Source of the DNA: Streptomyces sp. cg36
GTDB taxonomy: Bacteria; Actinomycetota; Actinomycetes; Streptomycetales; Streptomycetaceae
DNA length: 64,000 nucleotides
Reading direction: 5' to 3'
Assembly (NCBI RefSeq): GCF_041080675.1
Contig: NZ_CP163520.1
Location: 2,790,001 to 2,854,000, forward strand
Positions 40,038 through 47,605 of the stretch are shown piece by piece. The position numbers and the translations under genes are program-made. Each line of letters opens with the position of its first letter. Within the stretch, counting starts at the first letter, position 1. The notes beneath the pieces were generated by a model that was not told the DNA's origin, made no database searches, and saw nothing but the letters and a program-made list of their open reading frames with translations.

Positions 40038-41759
40038 CTACTTGACCGCGACCTGGGAGACGTCGAGCACACCGGTCCAGTCGCTGATGACGACGTTCTT
40101 GACGTCCTTGCCGACCAGGCGCTTGTAGACCGGGTGGAAGAGCGGGACCACGACGGCCTGCTCACCGATCTTCTTGTCCAGGGCGCCCCAGCGCGGCGCG
40201 GCGGCGGCGAGGTCGGTGAGCTTGTTGATCTCGTCGACCTCCTTGTTGACCGCCGGGTCGTCCAGGAAGCCGGTGTTGAAGTTGGCGCCGTCCTTGACGA
40301 TCTGGCGGCCGTCGAAGATCGGCGCGAGGAACGGGCCGCCGGACGGCCAGTCGGCGCCCCAGCCGCGCAGGAAGAAGCCGGGCTCCTTGTCCACGCTCTG
40401 GATGGTGTCGTTGTAGTCGTTGGCCTCCAGGCCCTGGAGCTTGACCGTGATCCCGGCCTTCTTCAGGGCGTCCTGGAGGGCGGTGGCGACCTCGGGGCCC
40501 TTGGGGCCGCCCTTGGCGTTGGTGTGGGTCAGCGTGACGGTGAGGCCGTCCGGGTGGCCCGCTTCCTTCAGGAGCTCCTTGGCCTTGGCCGCGTTGCCGG
40601 AGGCGCCCGCCGGGAAGTGGTCGAACTCGGTGTAGCCGAACGCCTTCTGGTTGGGCAGGAAGGTGGTGGCGGGCTCGGCGAGCGAGGAGCCGCCGACCGC
40701 GTTGACGACCGAGCTGCGGTCCACCGCGTACGCGATGGCCTGGCGCACCTTCGGGTCGTCGAACGGCTTCACCTTCGGGTTGAAGCCGATGTAGTTGGTG
40801 TAGCCGAAGTGGCCGGTGCCCACGCGCCCGGCGAGCGCCTTGTCACCGCCGATCTTGGCGAGCTCGGCGGGGCCGAGGTTGGTGTCGGTGGTGACGGCGG
40901 CGGCGTCCGGGCCCTGGGAGGCGGAGAGCCGCTGGTTGATGACGGAGGCGTCGAGACCGGAGCGGACGTCGATGGTGTCCGGGTACGCCTTGCGCTCGGC
41001 GTCGGTGGCCTCGGACCAGTTGGTGTTGCGCTCCAGGACGAGGTGCTCGCCGTCGCTCTCGTTCTTGACGACCTTGTACGGGCCGGAGGAGACGGGGTGC
41101 GACTCGTACTTGGTGCCCGTGTCCTTGGCCTTGGGGACCGGCGCGAACTGGGTCTGGGTCGCCAGGTACGGGAACTCGCCCTCGGGCTTGTTCAGGTGGA
41201 AGACGATGGTCTTGGCGTCGGGCGTCTCGATGGAGGCCAGGCCCTTGCCGCCGTCCTTGTACGGGCCCTCGTACTTGTCGCCGCCGACCAGCCAGTCGCG
41301 CAGGTAGGGCGCGCCGCCGGAGAGCTCGGCCGCGAAGGAGCGCTCGATGCCGTACTTGATGTCGGCGGTGGTGATGGGCGAGCCGTCCTCGTACTTGAGG
41401 CCGTCCTTGAGGGTGTACGTCCACACGGTGGCGTCGGCGTTGGGCTTGCCGGTGTCGGTGGCGAGGTCGGGGACGACCTTGGTGCCCTCGGCGCCCGCCT
41501 CGCGGTTGCGGGTGGTGAGCGTGCGGAAGACCAGGGACGGAACGTTTCCGCCGCCGGAGGTGTAGAGCCGCGCCGGGTCGAAGTCGGTCTGCGGCTCGTT
41601 GTTGAGGACGGAGAGCGTGCCGCCCTTCTGCGGCTTGGCGTCCGAGCCGCCCCCGGCGTTCTTGGCGCCGCTGTCGTCGGGGCCGCAGGCGACGGCGCCC
41701 ACGGCGAGAACCACGGCTATCGCTGCCGCTCTTGCGACGTTTCCGGACATCTGGCGCAT
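40038..41759 (-). CDS. Peptide-binding lipoprotein (OppA/SBP family 5)
   Basis: The 573-aa protein starts MRQMSGNVARAAAIAVVLAVGAVAC: a signal peptide with a weak lipobox (AVAC) and then a glycine/lysine linker. The family 5 pattern is clear (GGTLSVLNNEPQTDFDPARLY, WTYTLKDGLKYEDGSPITTADIKYGIERSF, VRQAIAYAVDRSSVVNAVGG). It captures peptides or related ligands outside the membrane for the permeases downstream. The start at 41759 is chosen over 41798 because the signal peptide begins there. The gene is preceded by a leader peptide gene and a strong promoter (41948-42080). The ligand is unknown. Confidence 0.92.
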   Translation of the reverse strand: MRQMSGNVARAAAIAVVLAVGAVACGPDDSGAKNAGGGSDAKPQKGGTLSVLNNEPQTDFDPARLYTSGGGNVPSLVFRTLTTRNREAGAEGTKVVPDLATDTGKPNADATVWTYTLKDGLKYEDGSPITTADIKYGIERSFAAELSGGAPYLRDWLVGGDKYEGPYKDGGKGLASIETPDAKTIVFHLNKPEGEFPYLATQTQFAPVPKAKDTGTKYESHPVSSGPYKVVKNESDGEHLVLERNTNWSEATDAERKAYPDTIDVRSGLDASVINQRLSASQGPDAAAVTTDTNLGPAELAKIGGDKALAGRVGTGHFGYTNYIGFNPKVKPFDDPKVRQAIAYAVDRSSVVNAVGGSSLAEPATTFLPNQKAFGYTEFDHFPAGASGNAAKAKELLKEAGHPDGLTVTLTHTNAKGGPKGPEVATALQDALKKAGITVKLQGLEANDYNDTIQSVDKEPGFFLRGWGADWPSGGPFLAPIFDGRQIVKDGANFNTGFLDDPAVNKEVDEINKLTDLAAAAPRWGALDKKIGEQAVVVPLFHPVYKRLVGKDVKNVVISDWTGVLDVSQVAVK

Positions 41760-41947
41760 CGGACTGAAGACCTCTCGGTGACTGCCGTACAGGGGCAAAG
41801 GGGACGCGGGCGTCGGTCCCGGCCCATGACGGCGTCATGGATCTTCGGCGAAGGCCGAAAGGAAGAGGGAAGCTGCGCGCCCGCGAAGGAACGGAGACGG
41901 AGTACCCGGGCGCGGAGGGAGGAGAAGGAGGGGCGCGCGGGCGGGCG

Positions 41948-42043
41948 TCAGCAACAGTGAACGTCGGCGACGCAGAGCCCGGTCACGCCGATCAGCGCCA
42001 GCTCGATGGCGGCGCGGGCGGGGGTGACGGGGCGGTGCGGCAT
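41948..42043 (-). CDS. Apparently leaderless leader peptide ending Cys-Cys
   Basis: A 31-codon frame begins with ATG 42043, 7 bp after the -10 of a near-consensus promoter, so the transcript should start at or next to the ATG. It encodes MPHRPVTPARAAIELALIG followed by VTGLCVADVHCC, with three cysteines in the last eight residues and TGT-TGC before the TGA. Short leaderless frames with terminal cysteine codons control sulfur genes by cysteine-responsive attenuation in mycobacteria. It ends 188 bp before the transporter start; the interval holds a UUCGGC/GCCGAA hairpin and a CCATGAC/GTCATGG hairpin but no obvious terminator. Confidence 0.7.
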   Translation of the reverse strand: MPHRPVTPARAAIELALIGVTGLCVADVHCC

Positions 42044-42050
42044 GGCAAGA

Positions 42051-42080
42051 ACTATGCAAAGCCCCGCTGTCCACTGTCAA
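42051..42080 (-). promoter_or_regulatory. Near-consensus primary-sigma promoter
   Basis: TTGACA (42075-42080) and CATAGT (42051-42056) with an 18-bp spacer. It drives the leader peptide and opp genes. Confidence 0.8.
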
Positions 42081-42122
42081 CCGAGATTGAGACAGTTGTC
42101 CCACATCGTGGACAGCGGGGCT
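42060..42122. promoter_or_regulatory. 15-bp inverted repeat embracing the opp promoter
   Basis: AGCCCCGCTGTCCAC (42060-42074) and its exact complement (42108-42122) flank the -35 on one side and reach the DUF3152 stop on the other. The left arm forms most of the promoter spacer. It could be a repressor site, with a TGTCCAC/GTGGGACA half-site pair inside, or a terminator for the DUF3152 transcript. Confidence 0.7.
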
Positions 42123-42131
42123 CGGGCGGGC

Positions 42132-43514
42132 TCAACCGGTCGGGTAGGGCCACGGGTTGGCGCGGCACTTGATCCCGTCTATGTCCAAGGACTTGGTCTG
42201 CTGCTGCATCACCGGCGCGAGCGCCCCGGGAGTGCCGCAGTTCACATGCCCGTGGCCGAGCCGGTGTCCCACTTCGTGGTTGATGAGCATCTGCCGGTAG
42301 GCGTACATCGCACGGGCCCCGTACGTCTCCGAGCCCTGCGCCCAGCGGTACGCGTTGATCATCACGCGCTCGGTGGCGGCCGAGTCGCAGGAGACGTTCT
42401 GCTCGGTGACGTCCAGCTCCGACTTGGCGCACCAGACCCCGGTGGTGCCGGGGCTGGCCAGCGTGACGACGAAGTCGGGCCGGCCGGAGGAGACGCGCTC
42501 GAAGGTCTTCGCCCCCTCGTGCGCCCAGCTGCGGTCGTCGTTGAGCGTCTTCTGCACGGCCTCCGCGAACAGGGCGCCGTCCAGGCCGAGGCCCTTCTCG
42601 ATGTCCACCCGGTAGCGGTACTTGCGCCCCTTGCCCGGCGCCGCCTCGAAGCCGGGCACGGTCTCGAACTGGCCGGACCCCTTCAGCTTCGGGTCGATCG
42701 GGTACTGGAGCGCCATCTTCTCCTCGTACGAGACCGGCTTGGCCGGGGCCGCCTGCGCGGGCGTGGAGCGGTCCTTGGAGCGCGAGGCCGGACCGTCCGC
42801 GCCGCCGCGGCCGTTGTCCTCCGCGGACTGCGCGCCGCTGTGGTGGTCGCCCTCGGAGGTGACCTGACCGGCCACCGCCACGGCGAGCGCGGCGGTGACG
42901 GCGGCAGCCGCGATGCCGGTGAACGTACGCCCCTTGGAGCCCCTGCCGGACTTGGCCGGCTTGCCTGGCCTGCCGGCCTTGCCGCCGGACTCGGGCACGG
43001 GCACGGGACGCACCGGGTCGGGCACCGGGGCCGGGCGCGGCACGACGGGCCCGGGGGCCGCCGCAGCCGCCACGCGGTGCGTGCCGGTGTCCGCCCGGTC
43101 CTGGTGGTCGCGCCGGTCCTGCCGGGCCGTGCGCCCCCGGCCGTCGAAGGCGTCCGGATACTCACCGCGCGGTCCCGGTATTCGGACGGCGGCGCCCGGT
43201 CCGGACGCGGCCGGGCGGGCGCCCCACTCCGCGTCGGGCCCCGTCGGCGGCTCGCCCCAGCCGCCCCCGCCCTCGTGGTGCTCGGGGTGGCCGCCGCGCG
43301 CCTGCGGCACGCCGTGCGCGGGGGTGCCGTCGCCCCGGTGCTGCGGGAAGGGGTGCTCGGGCAGCGGGCGCACGCGCGGCAGCTCACCCGTCGCGGGGCC
43401 CTCGGACCGGCGGCGTCTGCCCGCGCCCTCGCCCTCGGCGACGGGCAGTCGGCCGGTGGCGGTCGCCTCGGAAGGCCCCGCCGGGGCGCTCTTGGGTCGG
43501 CTGTGTCGTCCCAC
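42132..43514 (-). CDS. DUF3152 zinc-metalloprotease-like protein
   Basis: The 460-aa protein starts at GTG 43514 (VGRHSRPKSAPAG). It has a long disordered basic N-terminus, one membrane helix (TFTGIAAAAVTAALAVAVAG near residue 210), then the extracytoplasmic DUF3152 domain. That domain has a metzincin-like motif HEVGHRLGHGH, with GxxNCGTPGALAPVM downstream as a possible Met-turn. It is thus a type II membrane protein with a likely zinc protease domain outside. Substrates are unknown. The order moeZ-DUF3152 is conserved in mycobacteria, though here 11.6 kb separates them. Confidence 0.85.
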   Translation of the reverse strand: MGRHSRPKSAPAGPSEATATGRLPVAEGEGAGRRRRSEGPATGELPRVRPLPEHPFPQHRGDGTPAHGVPQARGGHPEHHEGGGGWGEPPTGPDAEWGARPAASGPGAAVRIPGPRGEYPDAFDGRGRTARQDRRDHQDRADTGTHRVAAAAAPGPVVPRPAPVPDPVRPVPVPESGGKAGRPGKPAKSGRGSKGRTFTGIAAAAVTAALAVAVAGQVTSEGDHHSGAQSAEDNGRGGADGPASRSKDRSTPAQAAPAKPVSYEEKMALQYPIDPKLKGSGQFETVPGFEAAPGKGRKYRYRVDIEKGLGLDGALFAEAVQKTLNDDRSWAHEGAKTFERVSSGRPDFVVTLASPGTTGVWCAKSELDVTEQNVSCDSAATERVMINAYRWAQGSETYGARAMYAYRQMLINHEVGHRLGHGHVNCGTPGALAPVMQQQTKSLDIDGIKCRANPWPYPTG

Positions 43515-43522
43515 GCGCCGGA

Positions 43523-44491
43523 TCAGCTCCTGTTTCCGCAGTCGTCGACCAGGTCCCGGAAAGCCTGCGCGACCACCTCCGGGTACTCCATCATCGCCAC
43601 GTGCCCGGCGTCGGGCAGCGTCAGCAGTCTCGACCCGCGGAACGCGGCGGCCGCCCTGCGGGCCATCCGGTGGCCGACGAGCCGGTCCCGGCCGCCGTAG
43701 ACCAGCAGCGTCGGCGCCAGCACCCGCTCGGCCTGCCGCCACAGCCCGTGCTGGCCGCCCAGGGTGTACGAGTCGACGACGCCCCGCGCCGAGCGGGCCA
43801 TCGCGTCCCAGAAGTACGGCAGCGCCAGGCGCCGCTCCATCTCCTCGACGGCCGCCCGGAACGCCTCGGGGCTCACCCGGCCCGGGTCGCCGTAGCAGAG
43901 GGCCATCACCCCGCGCGTACGGTCCTCGGGGGTCCACTCCCGGGTCAGCCGGGTGAAGAGCGCGGCCACGCCCGGCACCGCGAGGAGCCCGGTGGGCCAG
44001 GCGGTGCGCTGGGCGCGGATCTCGGGCAGCGCGGGCGAGACGAGGGTGAGGGTGCGCACCAGGTCGGGGCGGACCGCCGCGACCCGGGTGGCGACGGCGC
44101 CGCCGAGCGAGTTGCCGAAGAGGTGGACGGGGCCGCGCCCGGCCGAGTCGAGCAGCCGGATCACCGCGCGGGCGTGGCCGGTGACCGAGTAGTTGCCGTC
44201 GTCCGGCGGCGGCGAGTCGCCGAAGCCGGGCAGGTCGAGGGCCTCGCCGTCCACCAGGTCGGCGAGCAGCGGCATCAGGGCCGACCAGTTCTGCGAGGAC
44301 CCGCCCAGGCCGTGCACGAACAGCGCCGGCTCCAGGCCGGGACGGGTGCCGGGGCGCGACCGCACGGTCAGCGTCAGCCCGGGAAGGCTCACCGAGCGCA
44401 GCTCCTCGCCCTCCGCCACCCGGACCGCGCCCACCCGGGGGACCGGGGCGACAGCGGCGGCGAGGGGTTCCGGCAGCTCGGTCGAAGACAT
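43523..44491 (-). CDS. Alpha/beta hydrolase
   Basis: The 322-aa protein has the canonical fold: oxyanion LFVHGLGGSSQNW, nucleophile elbow HLFGNSLGGAVA (Ser near residue 128), acid YGGRDRLVG and base DAGHVAMMEYPE. It is soluble and cytoplasmic. The substrate class (ester, epoxide or C-C bond) cannot be deduced. It is 8 bp upstream of the DUF3152 gene and probably cotranscribed. Confidence 0.9.
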   Translation of the reverse strand: MSSTELPEPLAAAVAPVPRVGAVRVAEGEELRSVSLPGLTLTVRSRPGTRPGLEPALFVHGLGGSSQNWSALMPLLADLVDGEALDLPGFGDSPPPDDGNYSVTGHARAVIRLLDSAGRGPVHLFGNSLGGAVATRVAAVRPDLVRTLTLVSPALPEIRAQRTAWPTGLLAVPGVAALFTRLTREWTPEDRTRGVMALCYGDPGRVSPEAFRAAVEEMERRLALPYFWDAMARSARGVVDSYTLGGQHGLWRQAERVLAPTLLVYGGRDRLVGHRMARRAAAAFRGSRLLTLPDAGHVAMMEYPEVVAQAFRDLVDDCGNRS

Positions 44492-44608
44492 GCGGGCAAT
44501 GTTACGAGACGATCACACCGTGGTTCATGTGTTCGCCGTCACAGATCGCGTAGCGCTGGGTAGTGGTAGCCCATAGGCTCGTATCAGGCCCTCTGACAGG
44601 GAGCGATC

Positions 44609-44830
44609 ATGTCCGTCGACCCCAGTGATCCCGAAGTGTTCGAGGAAGGCGACGACACCTCCGGCGAACTCGCCCAGGAGACGCCCGAGGCGGACGCGGC
44701 CGAGCAGCACACGGACGTCCGGCAGGACCGCGACGACCCGCTCACCCGCGTCGATCCGGACGCGGCGAACGAGGCGGACGCGGTGGAACAGGCCCGGGTG
44801 GTGGCCCTCGACGAGGACGACTACCGCTGA
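44609..44830 (+). CDS. Small acidic hypothetical protein
   Basis: The 73-aa protein is very acidic (MSVDPSDPEVFEEGDDTSGEL...VVALDEDDYR) and probably disordered. It starts at ATG 44609 after a GACAGGGAGCG ribosome site. No family is recognised. It is divergent from the hydrolase gene and upstream of the TetR gene. Clear codon bias supports coding. Confidence 0.7.
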   Translation: MSVDPSDPEVFEEGDDTSGELAQETPEADAAEQHTDVRQDRDDPLTRVDPDAANEADAVEQARVVALDEDDYR

Positions 44831-44975
44831 TTTGTTCGCATAACCGGGTGTTCCTCCGGCTACCCCGCGCGTCCGGTCCGTGAAATTCTGCGTGCGCGCC
44901 GCGCACAGCCGGGTTACCCAAAAGTACGATGGCGGCGCGCGTCCATCGCGCACGAGATCAACTTTGGGAGGCGGC

Positions 44976-45617
44976 GTGACAGCCATCGAGCAGACCGAGG
45001 CGGCGCGCCCGCGAGGCACGCGCCTGCCGCGCCGGGCCCGCCGCAATCAGCTCCTGGGCGCGGCCCAGGAGGTCTTCGTCGCACAGGGCTACCACTCGGC
45101 CGCGATGGACGACATCGCGGAGCGGGCGGGCGTCTCCAAGCCGGTCCTCTACCAGCACTTCCCCGGAAAGCTGGAGCTCTACCTCGCCCTGCTCGACCAG
45201 CACTGCGAGGCGCTGCTCCTGGCGGTGCGCACGGCGCTCGCCTCCACCAGCGACAACAAGCTGCGCGTCGCCGCGACCATGGACGCCTACTTCGCGTACG
45301 TGGAGGACGAGGGCGGCGCCTTCCGGCTGGTCTTCGAGTCCGACCTGACCAACGAGCCCGCGGTGCGCGAGCGGGTGGAGCGGGTCAGCCTCCAGTGCGC
45401 CGAGGCCATCTCGGACGTCATCGCCGAGGACACCGGCCTGTCCAAGGACGAGTCGATGCTGCTCGCCGTGGGCCTCGGCGGAGTCTCCCAGGTGGTCGCC
45501 CGCTACTGGCTCTCCAGCTCCTCGCCGATCCCCCGCGACAAGGCGGTGCAGCTGCTGACGTCGCTGGCCTGGCGCGGTATCGCGGGCTTCCCGCTGCACG
45601 CCTCCGAGACCCACTGA
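44976..45617 (+). CDS. TetR-family transcriptional regulator
   Basis: The 213-aa protein starts at GTG 44976 with GGGAGG 5 bases upstream. The helix-turn-helix is at about residues 25-65 (NQLLGAAQEVFVAQGYHSAAMDDIAERAGVSKPVLYQHF). The C-terminal ligand domain (about 75-205) is helical. A TetR regulator in the same place, next to DUF3107, is found in mycobacteria. The ligand and targets are unknown; no palindrome upstream was convincing. Confidence 0.92.
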   Translation: MTAIEQTEAARPRGTRLPRRARRNQLLGAAQEVFVAQGYHSAAMDDIAERAGVSKPVLYQHFPGKLELYLALLDQHCEALLLAVRTALASTSDNKLRVAATMDAYFAYVEDEGGAFRLVFESDLTNEPAVRERVERVSLQCAEAISDVIAEDTGLSKDESMLLAVGLGGVSQVVARYWLSSSSPIPRDKAVQLLTSLAWRGIAGFPLHASETH

Positions 45618-45751
45618 CGGCACGTCGGCCGGGGTGCGGTGTTCGCTCGTAGCGTGCGGCGCCGCGCCCGTCCGGGTCCCCTCACCGGGCTAATGTGTGC
45701 GGGGTACGGCGCGGCTGACCGCGCACCGCAGACCGTCGGAGGGACATAGCC

Positions 45752-45979
45752 GTGGAGGTCAAGATCGGCGTGCAGCACGCGCCCCGGGAGATCGTTCTGG
45801 AGAGCGGGCAGTCCGCCGAGGAGGTCGAGAGCGCCGTTGCCGACGCCCTCGCCGGCAAGGCGCAGCTGCTCAGCCTCCAGGACGACAAGGGCCGCAAGGT
45901 CCTGGTGCCGGCCGACCGGATCGCGTACGTGGAGATCGGCGAGCCGACGGTTCGCCGGGTGGGCTTCGGCCAGCTGTAG
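45752..45979 (+). CDS. DUF3107 protein (TB9.4-like)
   Basis: The 75-aa protein (start MEVKIGVQHAPRE, GTG) matches DUF3107, an actinobacterial family of unknown role: QHAPREIVLES, then LVPADRIAYVEIG. It starts with GTG after GGAGGG. It lies downstream of the TetR gene as in mycobacteria. The hairpin at 46000 ends its transcript. Confidence 0.9.
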   Translation: MEVKIGVQHAPREIVLESGQSAEEVESAVADALAGKAQLLSLQDDKGRKVLVPADRIAYVEIGEPTVRRVGFGQL

Positions 45980-45999
45980 CCCCCGGAACGTGTGAGCAG

Positions 46000-46038
46000 G
46001 AGTGCGGCCCCGCGGTCATCGACCGCGGGGCCGCACTC
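46000..46038. terminator. 18-bp hairpin terminator
   Basis: GAGTGCGGCCCCGCGGTC and its exact complement flank ATC, 20 bp after the DUF3107 stop. Confidence 0.88.
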
Positions 46039-46159
46039 CGGTGCGCCCGCCGCACCCCCGCTGTGCTCCACACGGTGAGGGGAGGATTGCGCTCCGCGAG
46101 CGTCGGGTAGGACGGCTGTGACCTTGAATCGCCCGGCCACACCGCGGGAGGGACGCCTG

Positions 46160-46423
46160 ATGCTCCTGGAAGCGCTCGGCTCCGTACTTCTCGGACTCGC
46201 CCTCGCCTGGACCGCCGACGCCCGTCTGCGCCACCGTCTGCCCGACCGCCGGACCGTCCTCGCGGCGGGCCCGCTGGCCGCCCTGTTCGGCGCCTTCCTG
46301 ACGCACTCCGCGATCGGCCCGGGCCACGCGGTCACCACCGTCGTCGGCGCGACCTTCATCGCCGTGGTCGCGCTGTCCCTGCTGCTGCGCCCGCCGGGCC
46401 GCCTGCGCCGGTCAGCGGCGTAG
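46160..46423 (+). CDS. Small membrane protein, unknown
   Basis: The 87-aa protein starts at ATG 46160 after GGGAGGGA (46147-46154). It has three hydrophobic segments (LLEALGSVLLGLALAWTAD, TVLAAGPLAALFGAFLT, AVTTVVGATFIAVVALSLLL), with a basic C-terminus. This resembles small GlsB/YeaQ/YmgE-type (transglycosylase-associated) membrane proteins in size and topology, but the match is not certain. An upstream start at 46118 would add 14 polar residues. Confidence 0.65.
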   Translation: MLLEALGSVLLGLALAWTADARLRHRLPDRRTVLAAGPLAALFGAFLTHSAIGPGHAVTTVVGATFIAVVALSLLLRPPGRLRRSAA

Positions 46424-46444
46424 GCGGCGCGGGCACGGCGCCCG

Positions 46445-47215
46445 TCAGGCGGCCAGCCCCAGCGCGGCCATGCGCTTGGTGTGGGCCTTGGTGATCCGGG
46501 TGAACATCTCGCCGACCGCGGCCAGGTCGAAGCCGTCCGCCATGCCGCCGACCAGCATCGTCGAGAGCGCGTCACGCTCCGCGACGACCCGCTGGGCCTG
46601 CGAGAGCGCCTCGCCCATCAGTCGGCGCGCCCACAGCGCGAGCCGGCCGCCCACGCGCGGGTCGGCCTCGATGGCGGCGCGCACCTTCTCGACCGCGAAG
46701 TTCCCGTGGCCCGTGTCGTCGAGCACCGTGAGCACCAGGGAGCGGGTGTCCAGATCGAGCCGGGCCGCCACCTCGCGGTAGAAGTCACTGGCGATCGAGT
46801 CGCCCACGTACGCCTTGACCAGGCCCTCCAGCCAGTCCGACGGCGCGGTCTGGTGGTGGAAGTCGTCCAGCGCCTTGGCGAACGGCTCCATGGCGGCCGT
46901 CGGCTCCGCGTCGATCCCGGCGAGCCGGTCGCGCAACCGCTCGAAGTGGTGGAACTCGGCCGAGGCCATCTTCGCCAGCTCCGCCTTGTCGGCGAGGGAG
47001 GGCGCCAGCTTGGCGTCGTCGGCCAGCCGCTCGAAGGCCGCCAGCTCGCCGTAGGCGAGCGCGCCGAGCAGGTCCACGACGGCGGCGCGGTACTGGGGCT
47101 CGGCCGAGGCCGTCGCCCAGTCCTGGGCGGCGATGCCGGTGGGTTCCGCGGCGGTTTCCCCGGTGGCTGCGGCGGCCTCGGTGCCGGGCGTGTTGGCGTT
47201 GTCAGGCGTCTCCAT
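46445..47215 (-). CDS. Ferritin-like fold protein (MiaE/ferritin-like superfamily)
   Basis: The 256-aa protein starts at ATG 47215. It is all-helical, with carboxylate-bridged metal-site patterns: EFHHFERLRDRL near residue 95 (E, H), LAYGELAAFERLAD (E) and DDTGHGNFAVEKV (D, H). It is the ferritin-like protein next to the DEAD-box helicase in mycobacteria. It may bind a di-iron site; the enzymatic activity is unknown. It is divergent from the helicase gene. Confidence 0.83.
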   Translation of the reverse strand: METPDNANTPGTEAAAATGETAAEPTGIAAQDWATASAEPQYRAAVVDLLGALAYGELAAFERLADDAKLAPSLADKAELAKMASAEFHHFERLRDRLAGIDAEPTAAMEPFAKALDDFHHQTAPSDWLEGLVKAYVGDSIASDFYREVAARLDLDTRSLVLTVLDDTGHGNFAVEKVRAAIEADPRVGGRLALWARRLMGEALSQAQRVVAERDALSTMLVGGMADGFDLAAVGEMFTRITKAHTKRMAALGLAA

Positions 47216-47605
47216 GCAGCGCACAATAGCCCGCTCCCGGCAGGGGGGAAGGCCCTGGTCAGCCAGAGCGTCACCACGCTTCCCGGGAATTCGCCCAACA
47301 CACATGCGCGAATCCGGGGTACAGTGGTAATGAGCCTGCCGAGGATCATGCTGTTCGGCGGGCCGCCCGATGAATGAGGATGCCCGGTCGGTCGCCCGGT
47401 CGGCTCCGACCCGACAGCCCTCCGGTGCGGTACGTGACAGTGCGTAATCGCAGATGAGGGACCCTCAGCGGCACGAGCGCTTGAGCGACGGCAGTGGTCC
47501 CGCGCCACCCGGCCCGGTCGATTCCCGACTCCGGCCGGATGTACCCGGCACGGTACGACCCGCCGCGTTCGCCTCCGTACCGCGTCTCACAGAAGAGGCA
47601 GCACC
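47216..47605. promoter_or_regulatory. 390-bp gene-free region before the helicase
   Basis: It separates the divergent ferritin-like and helicase genes. A possible -10 (TACAGT, 47320-47325) would give a helicase leader of about 280 nt, and long leaders are usual for cold-shock DEAD-box helicases. GTCGG repeats and short hairpins occur at 47385-47425. No convincing ORF was found. Confidence 0.4.
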
